From Nitrosomonadales bacterium (GTDB taxonomy: Bacteria; Pseudomonadota; Gammaproteobacteria; Burkholderiales; Gallionellaceae), in the NCBI GenBank assembly GCA_016721605.1, contig JADKHS010000033.1, forward strand, positions 1 to 15,098: a stretch of DNA of 15,098 bases, in the 5' to 3' direction. Positions within the stretch are counted from its first letter, which is position 1. Every line of letters begins with the position of its first letter. The notes beneath the pieces are model-generated. The model made no database searches and was not told where the DNA came from. It worked only from the letters and a program-made list of their open reading frames with translations. The position numbers were made by a program, and so were the translations under genes. Positions 1 to 7,585 of this stretch are shown here, one piece after another.

Positions 1-1
1 G

Positions 2-223
2 TTTACATCAAAAAACAAACGCTCGTTTACCTTATTTTACCGCTATCGTGGCTTCCCAAGCCTGCACTGCCCGATACCATCAGCCTTAGAAACGGCGTTG
101 ATGGTATCGGACGGAATGGAAAATGAAAACCATTTTGAGACCATCAAAAATACCATCACCAAGGGTAGGCTAGACCACGAACAACGCATTTACTGGAGCC
201 ACAGCGTGTTTTTAGCTCATTGA
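2..223 (+). CDS. Possible C-terminal fragment of an unrecognised protein (open at window edge)
   Basis: An uninterrupted frame runs from the window edge to a TGA at 221-223, giving 73 codons. The final part, ending in YWSHSVFLAH, is mixed and helix-like, but I do not recognise a family. A competing frame is open from 1 to 126, so the true frame is uncertain and a frameshift is possible. The 12-bp inverted repeat at 71-110 lies inside it, which argues for non-coding or degraded sequence. It would be convergent with guaA, 64 bases beyond its stop. It may be no gene at all. Confidence 0.22.
   Translation, partial: FTSKNKRSFTLFYRYRGFPSLHCPIPSALETALMVSDGMENENHFETIKNTITKGRLDHEQRIYWSHSVFLAH
71..110. 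repeat. 12-bp perfect inverted repeat (hairpin)
   Basis: The arms CCGATACCATCA (71-82) and TGATGGTATCGG (99-110) are exactly complementary around a 16-base loop. The core ACCATCA recurs in direct orientation at 140-146 and 152-158. It lies downstream of guaA's 3' end (guaA is on the minus strand), but there is no T-run beside it, so it is not a classical intrinsic terminator. Confidence 0.6.
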
Positions 224-287
224 TAATTCAGAACAAATATAAACAAGATGGATATTTATCGTTTAATAACAAACAATTACAGCACCC

Positions 288-1853
288 CTACTCCCACTCA
301 ATCGTAGCAGGTGGCTTTCCGGAAATATCATAAACCACTCGGTTAATGCCTCGCACTTCATTAATGATGCGATTAGATATTTTTGCCAGCAAAGCATGCG
401 GCAATTCTGCCCAATGCGCGGTCATGAAGTCTTGTGTTTGTACCGCACGTAGCGCCACTACCCATTCATAAGTGCGGCCATCGCCCATTACGCCCACCGA
501 TTTTACCGGCAGAAATACAACAAATGCCTGCGCAGTTTTTTCATACCAGCCGGACGTATGTAGCTCTTCGATGAAGATTGCATCAGCACGGCGCAACAAG
601 TCGGCGTACTCTCGCTTGACTTCGCCGAGGATGCGCACACCCAGCCCCGGCCCCGGGAATGGATGTCGGTACACCATGTCGCGTGGCAAGCCGAGCGCCA
701 CGCCGAGTTCGCGCACTTCGTCCTTAAACAGTTCGCGCAACGGTTCCAGCAGCTTAAGATGCAAGGTATCGGGCAAGCCGCCGACGTTGTGGTGTGACTT
801 GATGGCGTGCGCCTTTTTGGTTTTAGCACCAGCAGATTCGATCACGTCAGGATAAATGGTACCTTGCGCTAGCCATTTAGCCTGTGGCAATTTGGCAGCT
901 TCGCGCTGGAATACTTCGACAAATTCGCGCCCGATAATTTTGCGTTTTTGCTCTGGATCAGACACGCCTGCCAAATGTTTCATGAATTCCGCGCCAGCAT
1001 CAACATGGATAACTTTCACGCCCAGATTTTTAGCAAAAGTTTCCATAACCTGCTTGGCTTCATTCAAGCGCAACAGGCCGTTGTCCACAAATACGCAGGT
1101 GAGTTGCGTGCCAATGGCACGATGCAATAATGCGGCTGCCACGGAAGAATCCACTCCGCCGGACAGGCCAAGGATGACTTCTTCCTGACCGACTTGGGCG
1201 CGAATTTTTTCTACCGCCTCACCGATGTAATCGGGCATGTTCCAGTCCTGCCTGCAACCGCAAATGTCATGCACAAAGCGGTTGATTATCGCCTTGCCTT
1301 GCGGAGTGTGGGTTACTTCCGGATGAAATTGTACCGAGTAAAAACGGCGGGCTTCGTCGGCCATACCGGCAATCTGCGTGATTGCATTGGAAGCGATCAC
1401 CATGAAGCCCGGTGGCAACAGGGTGACTTTGTCGCCATGGCTCATCCACACATCCAGCAAGCCGTGGCCTGCCTCGTTGTTACGATCCTGAATGTCGCGA
1501 AATAATTTTGAATGGCCGCGTGCACGAATTTCCGCATAGCCGAATTCGCGCACCAAGCCGACTTCTACTTCCCCACCCAATTGCGCGGCCATGGTTTGCA
1601 TACCATAGCAAATACCCAGCACCGGCACGCCCAGCTCAAATACCACTTGCGGCGCACGCGGGGCATCACCTTCCGTCACTGAATTAGGGCCGCCTGAAAG
1701 AATGATGCCAGCCGGCTTGAAATCGCGAATAAACTCATCACCTACATCGAAGGGGTGCAGCTCGCAGTAAACATGAGATTCACGCACGCAACGCGCTATG
1801 AGCTGAGTGTATTGCGAACCAAAATCAAGAATCAGGATTTTTTGGTGGGACAT
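288..1853 (-). CDS. guaA: GMP synthase (glutamine-hydrolysing)
   Basis: Converts XMP to GMP in the cytoplasm using glutamine and ATP, the last step of de novo guanine nucleotide synthesis. The 521-residue length is normal. The N-terminal class I glutamine amidotransferase domain (about 1-195) shows the nucleophile Cys82 in GICYGMQ and His177/Glu179 in QFHPE. The ATP-pyrophosphatase domain follows with the PP-loop SGGVDSS at 231-237. The C-terminal dimerisation domain ends in the typical PPATIEWE. It is intact. It lies 152 bases downstream of guaB on the same strand, consistent with a guaBA operon; no convincing terminator is seen between them. The start at 1853 matches the usual MSxxKILILDFGSQ beginning, though no strong Shine-Dalgarno is visible. 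A short insertion (about 120-131) sits in the amidotransferase domain, as in many betaproteobacteria. Confidence 0.97.
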   Translation of the reverse strand: MSHQKILILDFGSQYTQLIARCVRESHVYCELHPFDVGDEFIRDFKPAGIILSGGPNSVTEGDAPRAPQVVFELGVPVLGICYGMQTMAAQLGGEVEVGLVREFGYAEIRARGHSKLFRDIQDRNNEAGHGLLDVWMSHGDKVTLLPPGFMVIASNAITQIAGMADEARRFYSVQFHPEVTHTPQGKAIINRFVHDICGCRQDWNMPDYIGEAVEKIRAQVGQEEVILGLSGGVDSSVAAALLHRAIGTQLTCVFVDNGLLRLNEAKQVMETFAKNLGVKVIHVDAGAEFMKHLAGVSDPEQKRKIIGREFVEVFQREAAKLPQAKWLAQGTIYPDVIESAGAKTKKAHAIKSHHNVGGLPDTLHLKLLEPLRELFKDEVRELGVALGLPRDMVYRHPFPGPGLGVRILGEVKREYADLLRRADAIFIEELHTSGWYEKTAQAFVVFLPVKSVGVMGDGRTYEWVVALRAVQTQDFMTAHWAELPHALLAKISNRIINEVRGINRVVYDISGKPPATIEWE

Positions 1854-2005
1854 AAAATTATCAAATGTAAATTATTAAGGGGAAATTATTGATTATTGTT
1901 GTAGGCAGCCACTGTTGCCAGCCCACAAGCAGTCCGATTGGCCTCTACCCTATTTTCAGCTCACGATATTCAGCTGTCTTCACCCCAGCTAATCGCTAAC
2001 AACGG

Positions 2006-3466
2006 CTAATCAATATGGTAATTTGGTGCTTCCTTGGTGATCTGCACGTCGTGGACGTGCGATTCACGAATACCGGCAAATGTTATTTGCACAAACTCAG
2101 CTTTGGTATGCATGGTGGCGACATCCGGACAACCCAGATAGCCCATACTGGCACGCAAGCCACCCATTAGTTGATGGATAACCGCCAAAACACTACCCTT
2201 GTAAGGTACGCGCCCTTCCACCCCCTCAGGAACCAATTTTTCTTTATTGGCTTCGTTGTCCTGAAAATAACGATCACTGGAACCCTGCTGCATCGCGCCT
2301 AAACTACCCATGCCGCGATAGGATTTGTAAGAACGGCCCTGGAACAGCTCCACCTCACCAGGCGCTTCTTCCGTACCTGCAAACAGGCCACCCAACATCA
2401 CAACGTGCGCGCCTGCCGCAATCGCTTTTGCGATGTCACCGGAATAACGCACTCCACCGTCTGCAATGAGTGGCATACCGGAGCCTTGCAATGCTTCCGC
2501 CACATTCTGGATGGCCGTTATTTGCGGCACGCCTATACCTGCGACCATGCGCGTAGTACAAATTGAACCGGGGCCAATACCTACTTTAACGCCGTCTGCG
2601 CCATGATCCATAAGGGCCTTGGCAGCGGCGGCAGTAGCAATATTCCCGCCAATCACATCCACGTTCGGAAAATGCTTCTTCACCCACTGAACACGATCCA
2701 GCACGCCCTGCGCATGGCCATGGGCGGTATCAACCATGAGCACATCCACTCCGGCTTCTGCCAATAGGGTGGCGCGTTCGTCCGTGCCCTCACCCACGCC
2801 AATCGCGGCACCAACGCGCAAACGCCCGAGTTCATCTTTACACGCCAGCGGATGTTCGCTGGACTTGAGAATATCCTTTACGGTAAACAGGCCACACAGC
2901 TCAAACGCATCATTCACTACTAGTACGCGCTCAATACGATGTTGATGCATCAACCCGCGCGCCTCTTCGCGGCTGGCGTTTTCCTTGACCGTAATCAGCC
3001 GTTCCCGGGGCGTCATGATATTTTGGATGGGTTGATCGAGATTGCTCTCAAAACGCAAATCGCGGTTAGTCACAATACCGACCACCTGCTTACCCTGCAC
3101 CACCGGCAATCCTGAAATATTGTGCTGGCGAATAAGGTTTAGTACATCGCGCACTGTCATGCCAGATGTAACGGCGATAGGATCCTTCACCATGCCACTT
3201 TCAAAACGCTTAACCTTGGATACCTCAGCAGCCTGCATCTTAGCGGTCATATTTTTGTGAACGATGCCGATGCCCCCTTCCTGCGCCAAGGCTATTGCCA
3301 GACGCGCCTCGGTGACGGTATCCATGGCAGCGGATAACAAAGGAATATTCAAGGTGATGTTGCGGGTAAGCTGGGTACGCAAACTGACATCACGCGGCAA
3401 AACATTGGAATGTGCCGGAATCAGCAAGACATCGTCAAAAGTTAGCCCCTTTTGGGTGATACGCAT
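2006..3466 (-). CDS. guaB: Inosine-5'-monophosphate dehydrogenase
   Basis: Oxidises IMP to XMP with NAD+, the rate-limiting step of guanine nucleotide synthesis, and feeds GuaA directly. The 486 residues match the bacterial family. The (beta/alpha)8 barrel starts at about residue 8. Two CBS domains are inserted at about 93-205, where they sense nucleotides in this family. The catalytic loop GIGPGSICTT places the nucleophile at Cys303. The mobile flap and the segment GSLGAMQQGSSDRYFQ are present. It is intact. The start MRITQKGLTFDDVLLIP is the usual one, with a weak TGAGG about 11 bases upstream. It precedes guaA on the same strand. Confidence 0.97.
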   Translation of the reverse strand: MRITQKGLTFDDVLLIPAHSNVLPRDVSLRTQLTRNITLNIPLLSAAMDTVTEARLAIALAQEGGIGIVHKNMTAKMQAAEVSKVKRFESGMVKDPIAVTSGMTVRDVLNLIRQHNISGLPVVQGKQVVGIVTNRDLRFESNLDQPIQNIMTPRERLITVKENASREEARGLMHQHRIERVLVVNDAFELCGLFTVKDILKSSEHPLACKDELGRLRVGAAIGVGEGTDERATLLAEAGVDVLMVDTAHGHAQGVLDRVQWVKKHFPNVDVIGGNIATAAAAKALMDHGADGVKVGIGPGSICTTRMVAGIGVPQITAIQNVAEALQGSGMPLIADGGVRYSGDIAKAIAAGAHVVMLGGLFAGTEEAPGEVELFQGRSYKSYRGMGSLGAMQQGSSDRYFQDNEANKEKLVPEGVEGRVPYKGSVLAVIHQLMGGLRASMGYLGCPDVATMHTKAEFVQITFAGIRESHVHDVQITKEAPNYHID

Positions 3467-3798
3467 AATAGATCAACCTCAACAAAAATTTACCGATGGA
3501 TTCGCATTTTATAGGTTTTTACCCGTACCAACCTTAATTTGTGCGAATGAATCATTACCATTATGTTAAACAATTTTGTACACAGCTATGTGGTCAGCCA
3601 ACGAACCATTCAGTTCCACACGACTAATGTGTTTCTACAGCGCTATTGGTACGCTGCAAAAATCATGTTGTAGCTTGCCATGTTTGAAATGATCATCGCT
3701 GGAATATAAGCGGGCACAAGAATTTGCTTGATACTGTCGGCAAATTTTTAGCCGGTCATTTTCAATTAATGTGCAGCGTAAATTAACACCACAAACCG
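3467..3798. other. Intergenic region upstream of guaB
   Basis: 332 bases between the guaB start and the hydrolase stop, both minus strand. It holds the guaB leader and candidate promoter at its left end and the hydrolase terminator-like hairpin at its right end. I see no convincing gene, RNA or repeat in the middle (about 3540-3775). Confidence 0.6.
3508..3537 (-). promoter_or_regulatory. Candidate sigma70 promoter of guaBA
   Basis: Read on the minus strand, TTAAGG (3532-3537) is followed after 18 bases by TATAAA (3508-3513), about 40 bases before the guaB start codon. The -10 is good and the -35 weak. The position suits the guaBA transcript. No PurR-like operator was recognised. Confidence 0.35.
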
Positions 3799-3806
3799 TT
3801 AATTTA
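3779..3806 (-). terminator. AT-rich hairpin at the hydrolase stop codon
   Basis: The arms TAAATTAAC (3779-3787) and GTTAATTTA (3798-3806) pair perfectly around a 10-base loop. The stem includes the stop codon of the hydrolase gene. There is no clear U-tract after it on the minus strand, so it may stabilise mRNA or stop transcription only weakly. Confidence 0.35.
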
Positions 3807-4761
3807 ACGTCCCAGGGTTGTGCAAAAATGACTCCAGTACAGGCAAGAGTAGCTGCGGCTGCTCTTCCGCTGGAGAATGACCGCTATCATCGATCACAAA
3901 CAGCTGTGAATCGGGAATCGCCTGGTGGAGTCGTTCGCCGACGCTGACCGGGACAATCTTGTCCTGCTTACCCCAAACGATGAGAGTCGGCACCCGGAGA
4001 CTCGGATATTGTAAAGACAGCTCTTCCAGATCAGGCGGTTGAAGCTGCCGCGCGCTGGTTACTGCGGCATAGCGTCCCTCGGGTGTCTTCAATGCCTTCG
4101 CGTAAACCTTAACTGCATCGGCAGGTACTGTCGAATTTTCTGCATACACTAGCTTCATTACCTGTTGGATTTGAATTTCAGGCGGCACCACTCCTGTAAT
4201 CAATGGCCCAAGTACCGGAGTTGCAAGCAAACGAATAAACATAGGCAACTGCTGCGGATAGGCGATACTGTCGATCAGCACCAGACCTCTCTGTCGGCCA
4301 GGGTTCGACTGTTGCAAGTAAAGCGAGGCCACCAGCGCAATACCGCCGCCGAGGGAGTGCCCCACAATAGTGACATCTTTCAGATCATTTTCCACTACGT
4401 AATCGTGGATCAACCGTGCTTGCTCGTAGACCGAATAACGATCGTCGGCTGGTTTGGGGGAGTCACCAAAACCCTTCAAATCAATTGCAATTACTTGATT
4501 TTGTTTTTCTAATTCAGGGATCAGATGGCGCCATACATAAATGCTGTTGCCGAAACCGTGAATTAACAATACGGGCTTACCCGAACCGGACGCTTCCTTG
4601 TGTAAATTAATGTGCGGCTCACCTTTCAAGGTTACCGGGTAATCTCGCCAAGCAGGCGTGCTTTTGTCAAGGACAGCACAACCGGCGTTAATTGCTAACA
4701 CAATGCCGCCAAACATTGTCATAAACCACCGTTTGGCCGCTAAAATAAAGCTTGGTCTCAT
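3799..4761 (-). CDS. Alpha/beta-hydrolase fold protein, probably exported or membrane-anchored
   Basis: 320 residues. The N-terminus has Lys/Arg at 10-11 followed by a hydrophobic stretch (about 12-30) ending NAGC at 25-28, resembling a signal anchor or a non-canonical lipobox (Asn at -3 is unusual). The hydrolase domain shows the oxyanion-type HGFG (68-71), the nucleophile elbow GHSLGG with Ser136, an acid Asp267 in WGKQD and His295 in DSGHS, so a full catalytic triad is visible. A cap region lies at about 165-240. The family includes esterases, lipases, epoxide hydrolases and C-C hydrolases; the substrate cannot be told. Its start overlaps the stop of the upstream membrane protein as ATGA (4758-4761), implying translational coupling and perhaps shared location at the membrane. 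Confidence 0.85.
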   Translation of the reverse strand: MRPSFILAAKRWFMTMFGGIVLAINAGCAVLDKSTPAWRDYPVTLKGEPHINLHKEASGSGKPVLLIHGFGNSIYVWRHLIPELEKQNQVIAIDLKGFGDSPKPADDRYSVYEQARLIHDYVVENDLKDVTIVGHSLGGGIALVASLYLQQSNPGRQRGLVLIDSIAYPQQLPMFIRLLATPVLGPLITGVVPPEIQIQQVMKLVYAENSTVPADAVKVYAKALKTPEGRYAAVTSARQLQPPDLEELSLQYPSLRVPTLIVWGKQDKIVPVSVGERLHQAIPDSQLFVIDDSGHSPAEEQPQLLLPVLESFLHNPGTLN

Positions 4762-5253
4762 TTCAACAAAACCCAGTCGCCTAGCTTAAACAGAAAGGTA
4801 TAGCCGTCGAAAAGTGTACCTACGGCGAACGCGAACAGCGAGAACAGCGGCAACGATGCGGTGATCCAGCTAATCCGACGCACTCTGCGCATAAAATCGG
4901 CATCGCCTGAATTCAGGTAGCCCGGGATACACACGACAGCGAAAGAAACTATGGCGAGGAACAGGCAGAGTCCGAGAGAGAGGGAGCAGGTTGGATAAAT
5001 ACAGATCCATCGGCTGGAGTTCTTTACCGTAACAGCATGCATGGCACTGATCAAGTACTTTGGCCGGTATCGCCACAAAATCTCCCCCTGCATTTGTCAG
5101 CTTCCCCGCAAAGGCCTTTTTACATTCGATAAGCACCATGATCTGATCCCGCTTGGCATTGATCATCTGATAGGACTGCAGAACAATACTGACAGCTCCC
5201 CACAGGGCACCCAGCAGGATCAGCGGCAGCCCCAAAATGGGCATATCTTTCAT
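4758..5253 (-). CDS. Small membrane protein of unknown function, frame interrupted at a CT tract
   Basis: Two overlapping frames together make one plausible protein of about 164 residues. The first (from 5253) begins MKDMPILGLPLILLGALWGA, a membrane segment, followed by a soluble part with QCHACC. The second, ending at 4758, supplies two further hydrophobic segments (GLCLFLAIVSFAVVCIPGYL and WITASLPLFSLFAFAVGTLF). The frames differ by +1 and meet at a short alternating tract, (GA)4 on the plus strand, at 4974-4983. Adding one dinucleotide there would join them exactly. No family is recognised. It may be a true slippage mutation, phase variation or a sequencing error. The stop overlaps the start of the hydrolase, so the pair probably forms an operon. 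No strong Shine-Dalgarno is seen at 5253; ATG at 5244 is an alternative. Confidence 0.5.
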
Positions 5254-5277
5254 GTTATGTTTACTGGGTAAGTGACA

Positions 5278-5487
5278 TTAGCCCATCGATGCAACTGCCA
5301 AACTGGAGGATAAAACGACCGGGGGATTAAGGCGCATCGCAAGGACTCCACAAAGATTGAAGGGAGATTTAAGGACGGTATGTTTTAAGGGACATTCATT
5401 ACCTGATGTTTTTTCCTGCTTGTCATCAAGCGCATCTTCCACTTTCATGAATAACGAATCGTATGGTTTATTACAACCACGGCTCAT
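5278..5487 (-). CDS. Doubtful small hypothetical protein
   Basis: 69 codons from ATG at 5487 (MSRGCNKPYD) to TAA. The first half is charged and the second half mildly hydrophobic. There is no clear Shine-Dalgarno, no family is recognised, and the codon use is unconvincing. It lies 24 bases before the small membrane protein on the same strand and behind the candidate promoter at 5521-5550, so it may be a leader region rather than a gene. Confidence 0.2.
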   Translation of the reverse strand: MSRGCNKPYDSLFMKVEDALDDKQEKTSGNECPLKHTVLKSPFNLCGVLAMRLNPPVVLSSSLAVASMG

Positions 5488-5520
5488 ACTTGCTACATAT
5501 AAGCCGTGTTATTGACAATT

Positions 5521-5550
5521 TTTATACACAATTGATTACAGTTAGTTCAA
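5521..5550 (-). promoter_or_regulatory. Candidate sigma70 promoter for the membrane protein/hydrolase operon
   Basis: On the minus strand TTGAAC (5545-5550) precedes TATAAA (5521-5526) by 18 bases. Minus-strand genes starting at 5487 and 5253 lie downstream. The assignment rests on sequence match only. Confidence 0.35.
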
Positions 5551-5631
5551 TTCGGGAGGCATTAGTTAGTTTGCATAAACCGAGATGACTTGGCATCTTC
5601 TTGATCCCGACACTAAATGCTCACCACTCAT

Positions 5632-6093
5632 TTAACTAGAACGCACCAACCTGACGTGATTAGGGATGGCGTTGTATTCACTAAACACCTTACCAACGTA
5701 GAAGCTAACAAACCAGGATAGGGCGCCATCTGGCGAAGATGTAAAAAAAGCGGATCCTGGTGTTCCTGGAAAGACATCTGTATCAATCGACGGATCTCTG
5801 CGGCTCATATCCACAATGCTCGACAGCTCTTCTACTTTAGGCAAGCGCCAAGCTTGGCGTGTGGCCTTTGCTTCGCTTTTAGCCAACGCCAATGCCTCTT
5901 CCAAATTATAAACGCCGGGAATACCCGTGCAGCCATCAACACTTGCTGTCATACCTTCAGGACAACGTCGCCAGATCAGGCCAGTGTTATTGTCCGTTAC
6001 TTCAGTCCCGTCCTCAGAAATGACAAATCGTGCCAGTGGTTGCTCATTTTGGTTGTCTGCCTGCGGCTGGGAGTTATCGGTTTCATTCTGCAT
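5632..6093 (-). CDS. DUF1566 (Lcl C-terminal) domain protein, copy 2
   Basis: 153 residues from the chosen start MQNETDN at 6093, which has an AGAAAGAAG Shine-Dalgarno-like stretch 7 bases upstream; an in-frame ATG at 6114 lacks one. A Gln/Asn-rich leader (1-20) is followed by the DUF1566 framework: TGLIWRRCPEGMT (37-49), Cys44 and Cys55 that could form a disulfide, WRLPKVEELSSIVD, DPSIDTDVFPGTP, then SSP, WFVSFY and a VRLVR end. DUF1566 is found in bacterial surface or secreted proteins such as the Legionella collagen-like adhesin and has a C-type-lectin-like fold; no signal peptide is visible here. It lies downstream of a close paralogue on the same strand (181 bases between the genes). Binding function is inferred; the ligand is unknown. 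Confidence 0.82.
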   Translation of the reverse strand: MQNETDNSQPQADNQNEQPLARFVISEDGTEVTDNNTGLIWRRCPEGMTASVDGCTGIPGVYNLEEALALAKSEAKATRQAWRLPKVEELSSIVDMSRRDPSIDTDVFPGTPGSAFFTSSPDGALSWFVSFYVGKVFSEYNAIPNHVRLVRSS

Positions 6094-6122
6094 ATTTAAT
6101 CTTCTTTCTATCAATTAATTAT

Positions 6123-6142
6123 CAGTTAACAGGAGTTAACTG
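6123..6142. repeat. 8-bp inverted repeat upstream of the second DUF1566 gene
   Basis: CAGTTAAC (6123-6130) and GTTAACTG (6135-6142) pair perfectly around a 4-base loop. The element sits 30-49 bases before the start at 6093, where it could act as an operator or a leader hairpin between the two paralogues. Confidence 0.55.
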
Positions 6143-6274
6143 CATTTTCTAAAAATATCAATATTACTGCAACGATTTAGAGAACACGTATTTGTAAAAT
6201 AATCACAATATCTTGTCAATGTTGGATTCTACTCCAGAGTCACTTCGTTCCGCACCGTCCACCCGCACTGCGCA

Positions 6275-6760
6275 TTACTGACCGGAACGTACTAAACGCA
6301 CTTGAAGCTTACCGCCACAGACATAAGTGTTCATGAAGCCACCATAGAACATGACGTACCAAGCCTTTAACGGATTATTCTCCACCGGCGAAGCCGACCA
6401 GAAAGGCGTTGCAGGTGTCCCCGGAAAAGCGTGGGTGTCAATTGCCGGATTTCCGAAGCTGGCATCGACAATGCTTGAAAGCTCCTTTACATCAGGCAGA
6501 CGCCATGGCTTGCCATCAGTCGATGCTACGTCGTTAGCTAAAGCCAGTGCCTGCTCCCAGGTATACGCGGCGGCAACCCCACTGCAGCCCGTGCAGCTGG
6601 CCGTCATACCTTCTGGACAGCGTCGCCAGATCAGCCCGGTTTTACTGTCAGCGACTTCGCTTCCATCCGCCGAAATGGTATATCTGGCTTGAGTTTGTGC
6701 ATCTGAGCTGCCTGGTTCGACTGCTATATCTGCCAACGACTGGGGAGTGCCGGTTTTCAT
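6275..6760 (-). CDS. DUF1566 (Lcl C-terminal) domain protein, copy 1
   Basis: 161 residues from MKTGTPQSLA at 6760. This start is set by a strong AAGGAG nine bases upstream, so the longer in-frame extension to 6886 is not used. After a 25-residue linker the DUF1566 framework appears: TGLIWRRCPEGMT (41-53), Cys48/56/59, WRLPDVKELSSIVD (86-99), NPAIDTHAFPGTP, FWSASP (120-125), AWYVMFYGG and VRLVRSGQ at the end. An extra Cys148 lies in the variable C-terminal part. No signal peptide is visible. The neighbour at 5632-6093 is a paralogue sharing the framework but with a different C-terminal segment, so the pair arose by duplication. It is likely a ligand- or surface-binding protein; the role is not established. 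Confidence 0.84.
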   Translation of the reverse strand: MKTGTPQSLADIAVEPGSSDAQTQARYTISADGSEVADSKTGLIWRRCPEGMTASCTGCSGVAAAYTWEQALALANDVASTDGKPWRLPDVKELSSIVDASFGNPAIDTHAFPGTPATPFWSASPVENNPLKAWYVMFYGGFMNTYVCGGKLQVRLVRSGQ

Positions 6761-7121
6761 GATAATGCTCTCCTTAGAATTATAAATTAAGCTCGTTGTA
6801 CTTAACTCAGCCCGGAAAATCCTTTTGGGGAAAACCGAAGACCAAGATTTTATTCCATAAATTTGCCCCGCGCATAAAACAAACAATGTAACTGCATTAT
6901 TTTATATAATGCTTCTTCTGCAACAATACAATTGTCAAAGTTACAACACCGTGCCATATCAAATTTTGTACCGATACCGTTCATTTCCATCCTCTGGCCG
7001 GCATTTTACGGTGTCTGATCGCCTTCTGATTTTAATCAATTACTAATACGCATAATATACTGGTCGAAAACGACAGTATTCATCTTTGACATTATGCATA
7101 ATGCGGGACGCCACTAGATTT
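6761..7121. other. Divergent intergenic region between DUF1566 and VOC genes
   Basis: 361 bases, AT-rich, separating divergent transcription units. It contains the DUF1566 Shine-Dalgarno (about 6770-6775) and candidate promoter (6899-6926). On the plus side, an AT-rich stretch near 7045-7065 (ATAATATACT) could supply a -10 for the VOC gene, but no matching -35 is convincing. No RNA gene, repeat or further coding region was seen. Confidence 0.5.
6899..6926 (-). promoter_or_regulatory. Candidate promoter of the DUF1566 pair
   Basis: On the minus strand TTGTTG (6921-6926) precedes TAAAAT (6899-6904) by 16 bases. This lies about 140 bases before the start at 6760, giving a long AT-rich leader. 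A TTGACA at 6934-6939 is also present but is spaced too far from a good -10. Confidence 0.33.
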
Positions 7122-7505
7122 ATGCACATCACTCGCCTGTTACATGCCACCTTTCTGGTTGAAGACCTGGATAGGGCACGTATTTTTTACGAAAATGTTC
7201 TGGGATTAGTACCTGACGGTATGCGCCCAGAGATGAGTTTTCCCGGCGTGTGGTATAACGTTGGCATACATCAACAAATCCACCTTATGCAACTTCCTAA
7301 TCCAGAGGCAAACTTGCAACGCCCAGCCCACGGAGGACGCGACCGCCATATAGCCTTGGCGGTAAACGATCTGAGTACGCTAATACAAAAATTGGATTCA
7401 GCCACGGTAAGCTACACGGTAAGCATGTCCGGCCGCCCTGCCTTATTCTGCCGCGACCCTGATGATAATGCGCTGGAATTTATTGAAGACCCAACATCTC
7501 TTTAA
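7122..7505 (+). CDS. VOC-superfamily (glyoxalase/bleomycin-resistance fold) protein
   Basis: 127 residues from MHITRLLHATFLVEDLDRAR at 7122. The ATG at 7086 would add 12 residues not typical of the family and overlaps a TTGACA-like stretch. The two beta-alpha-beta-beta-beta modules of the vicinal oxygen chelate fold are visible: His8, the IHLMQL strand (52-57), DRHIALAV with His76, and DNALEFIE with Glu119. These are the positions of metal ligands in the superfamily, so a metal-dependent enzyme is plausible. Substrates across the family range from methylglyoxal-thiol adducts to catechols and fosfomycin; nothing here decides among them. It is probably transcribed alone; the RIO kinase starts 80 bases later on the same strand. 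Confidence 0.82.
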   Translation: MHITRLLHATFLVEDLDRARIFYENVLGLVPDGMRPEMSFPGVWYNVGIHQQIHLMQLPNPEANLQRPAHGGRDRHIALAVNDLSTLIQKLDSATVSYTVSMSGRPALFCRDPDDNALEFIEDPTSL

Positions 7506-7585
7506 AATATCAAGCTAATAAATCTGTTCCGTGTAAAAAGCTACTTAGTTTATTTAAAAAACGCTCTTGATAACGCCTTGACCAC

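Noticed and set aside
1194..1505. Plus-strand open frame of 103 codons
   Set aside because: Antisense to the guaA amidotransferase domain; no independent evidence.
4974..4983. Programmed ribosomal frameshift in the membrane protein
   Set aside because: No slippery heptamer or downstream pseudoknot is visible; dinucleotide slippage or error explains it more simply.
7086..7121. Longer VOC-protein start at 7086 and TTGACA at the same place as a promoter
   Set aside because: The added residues are not family-like, and no -10 lies at a suitable distance from that TTGACA.
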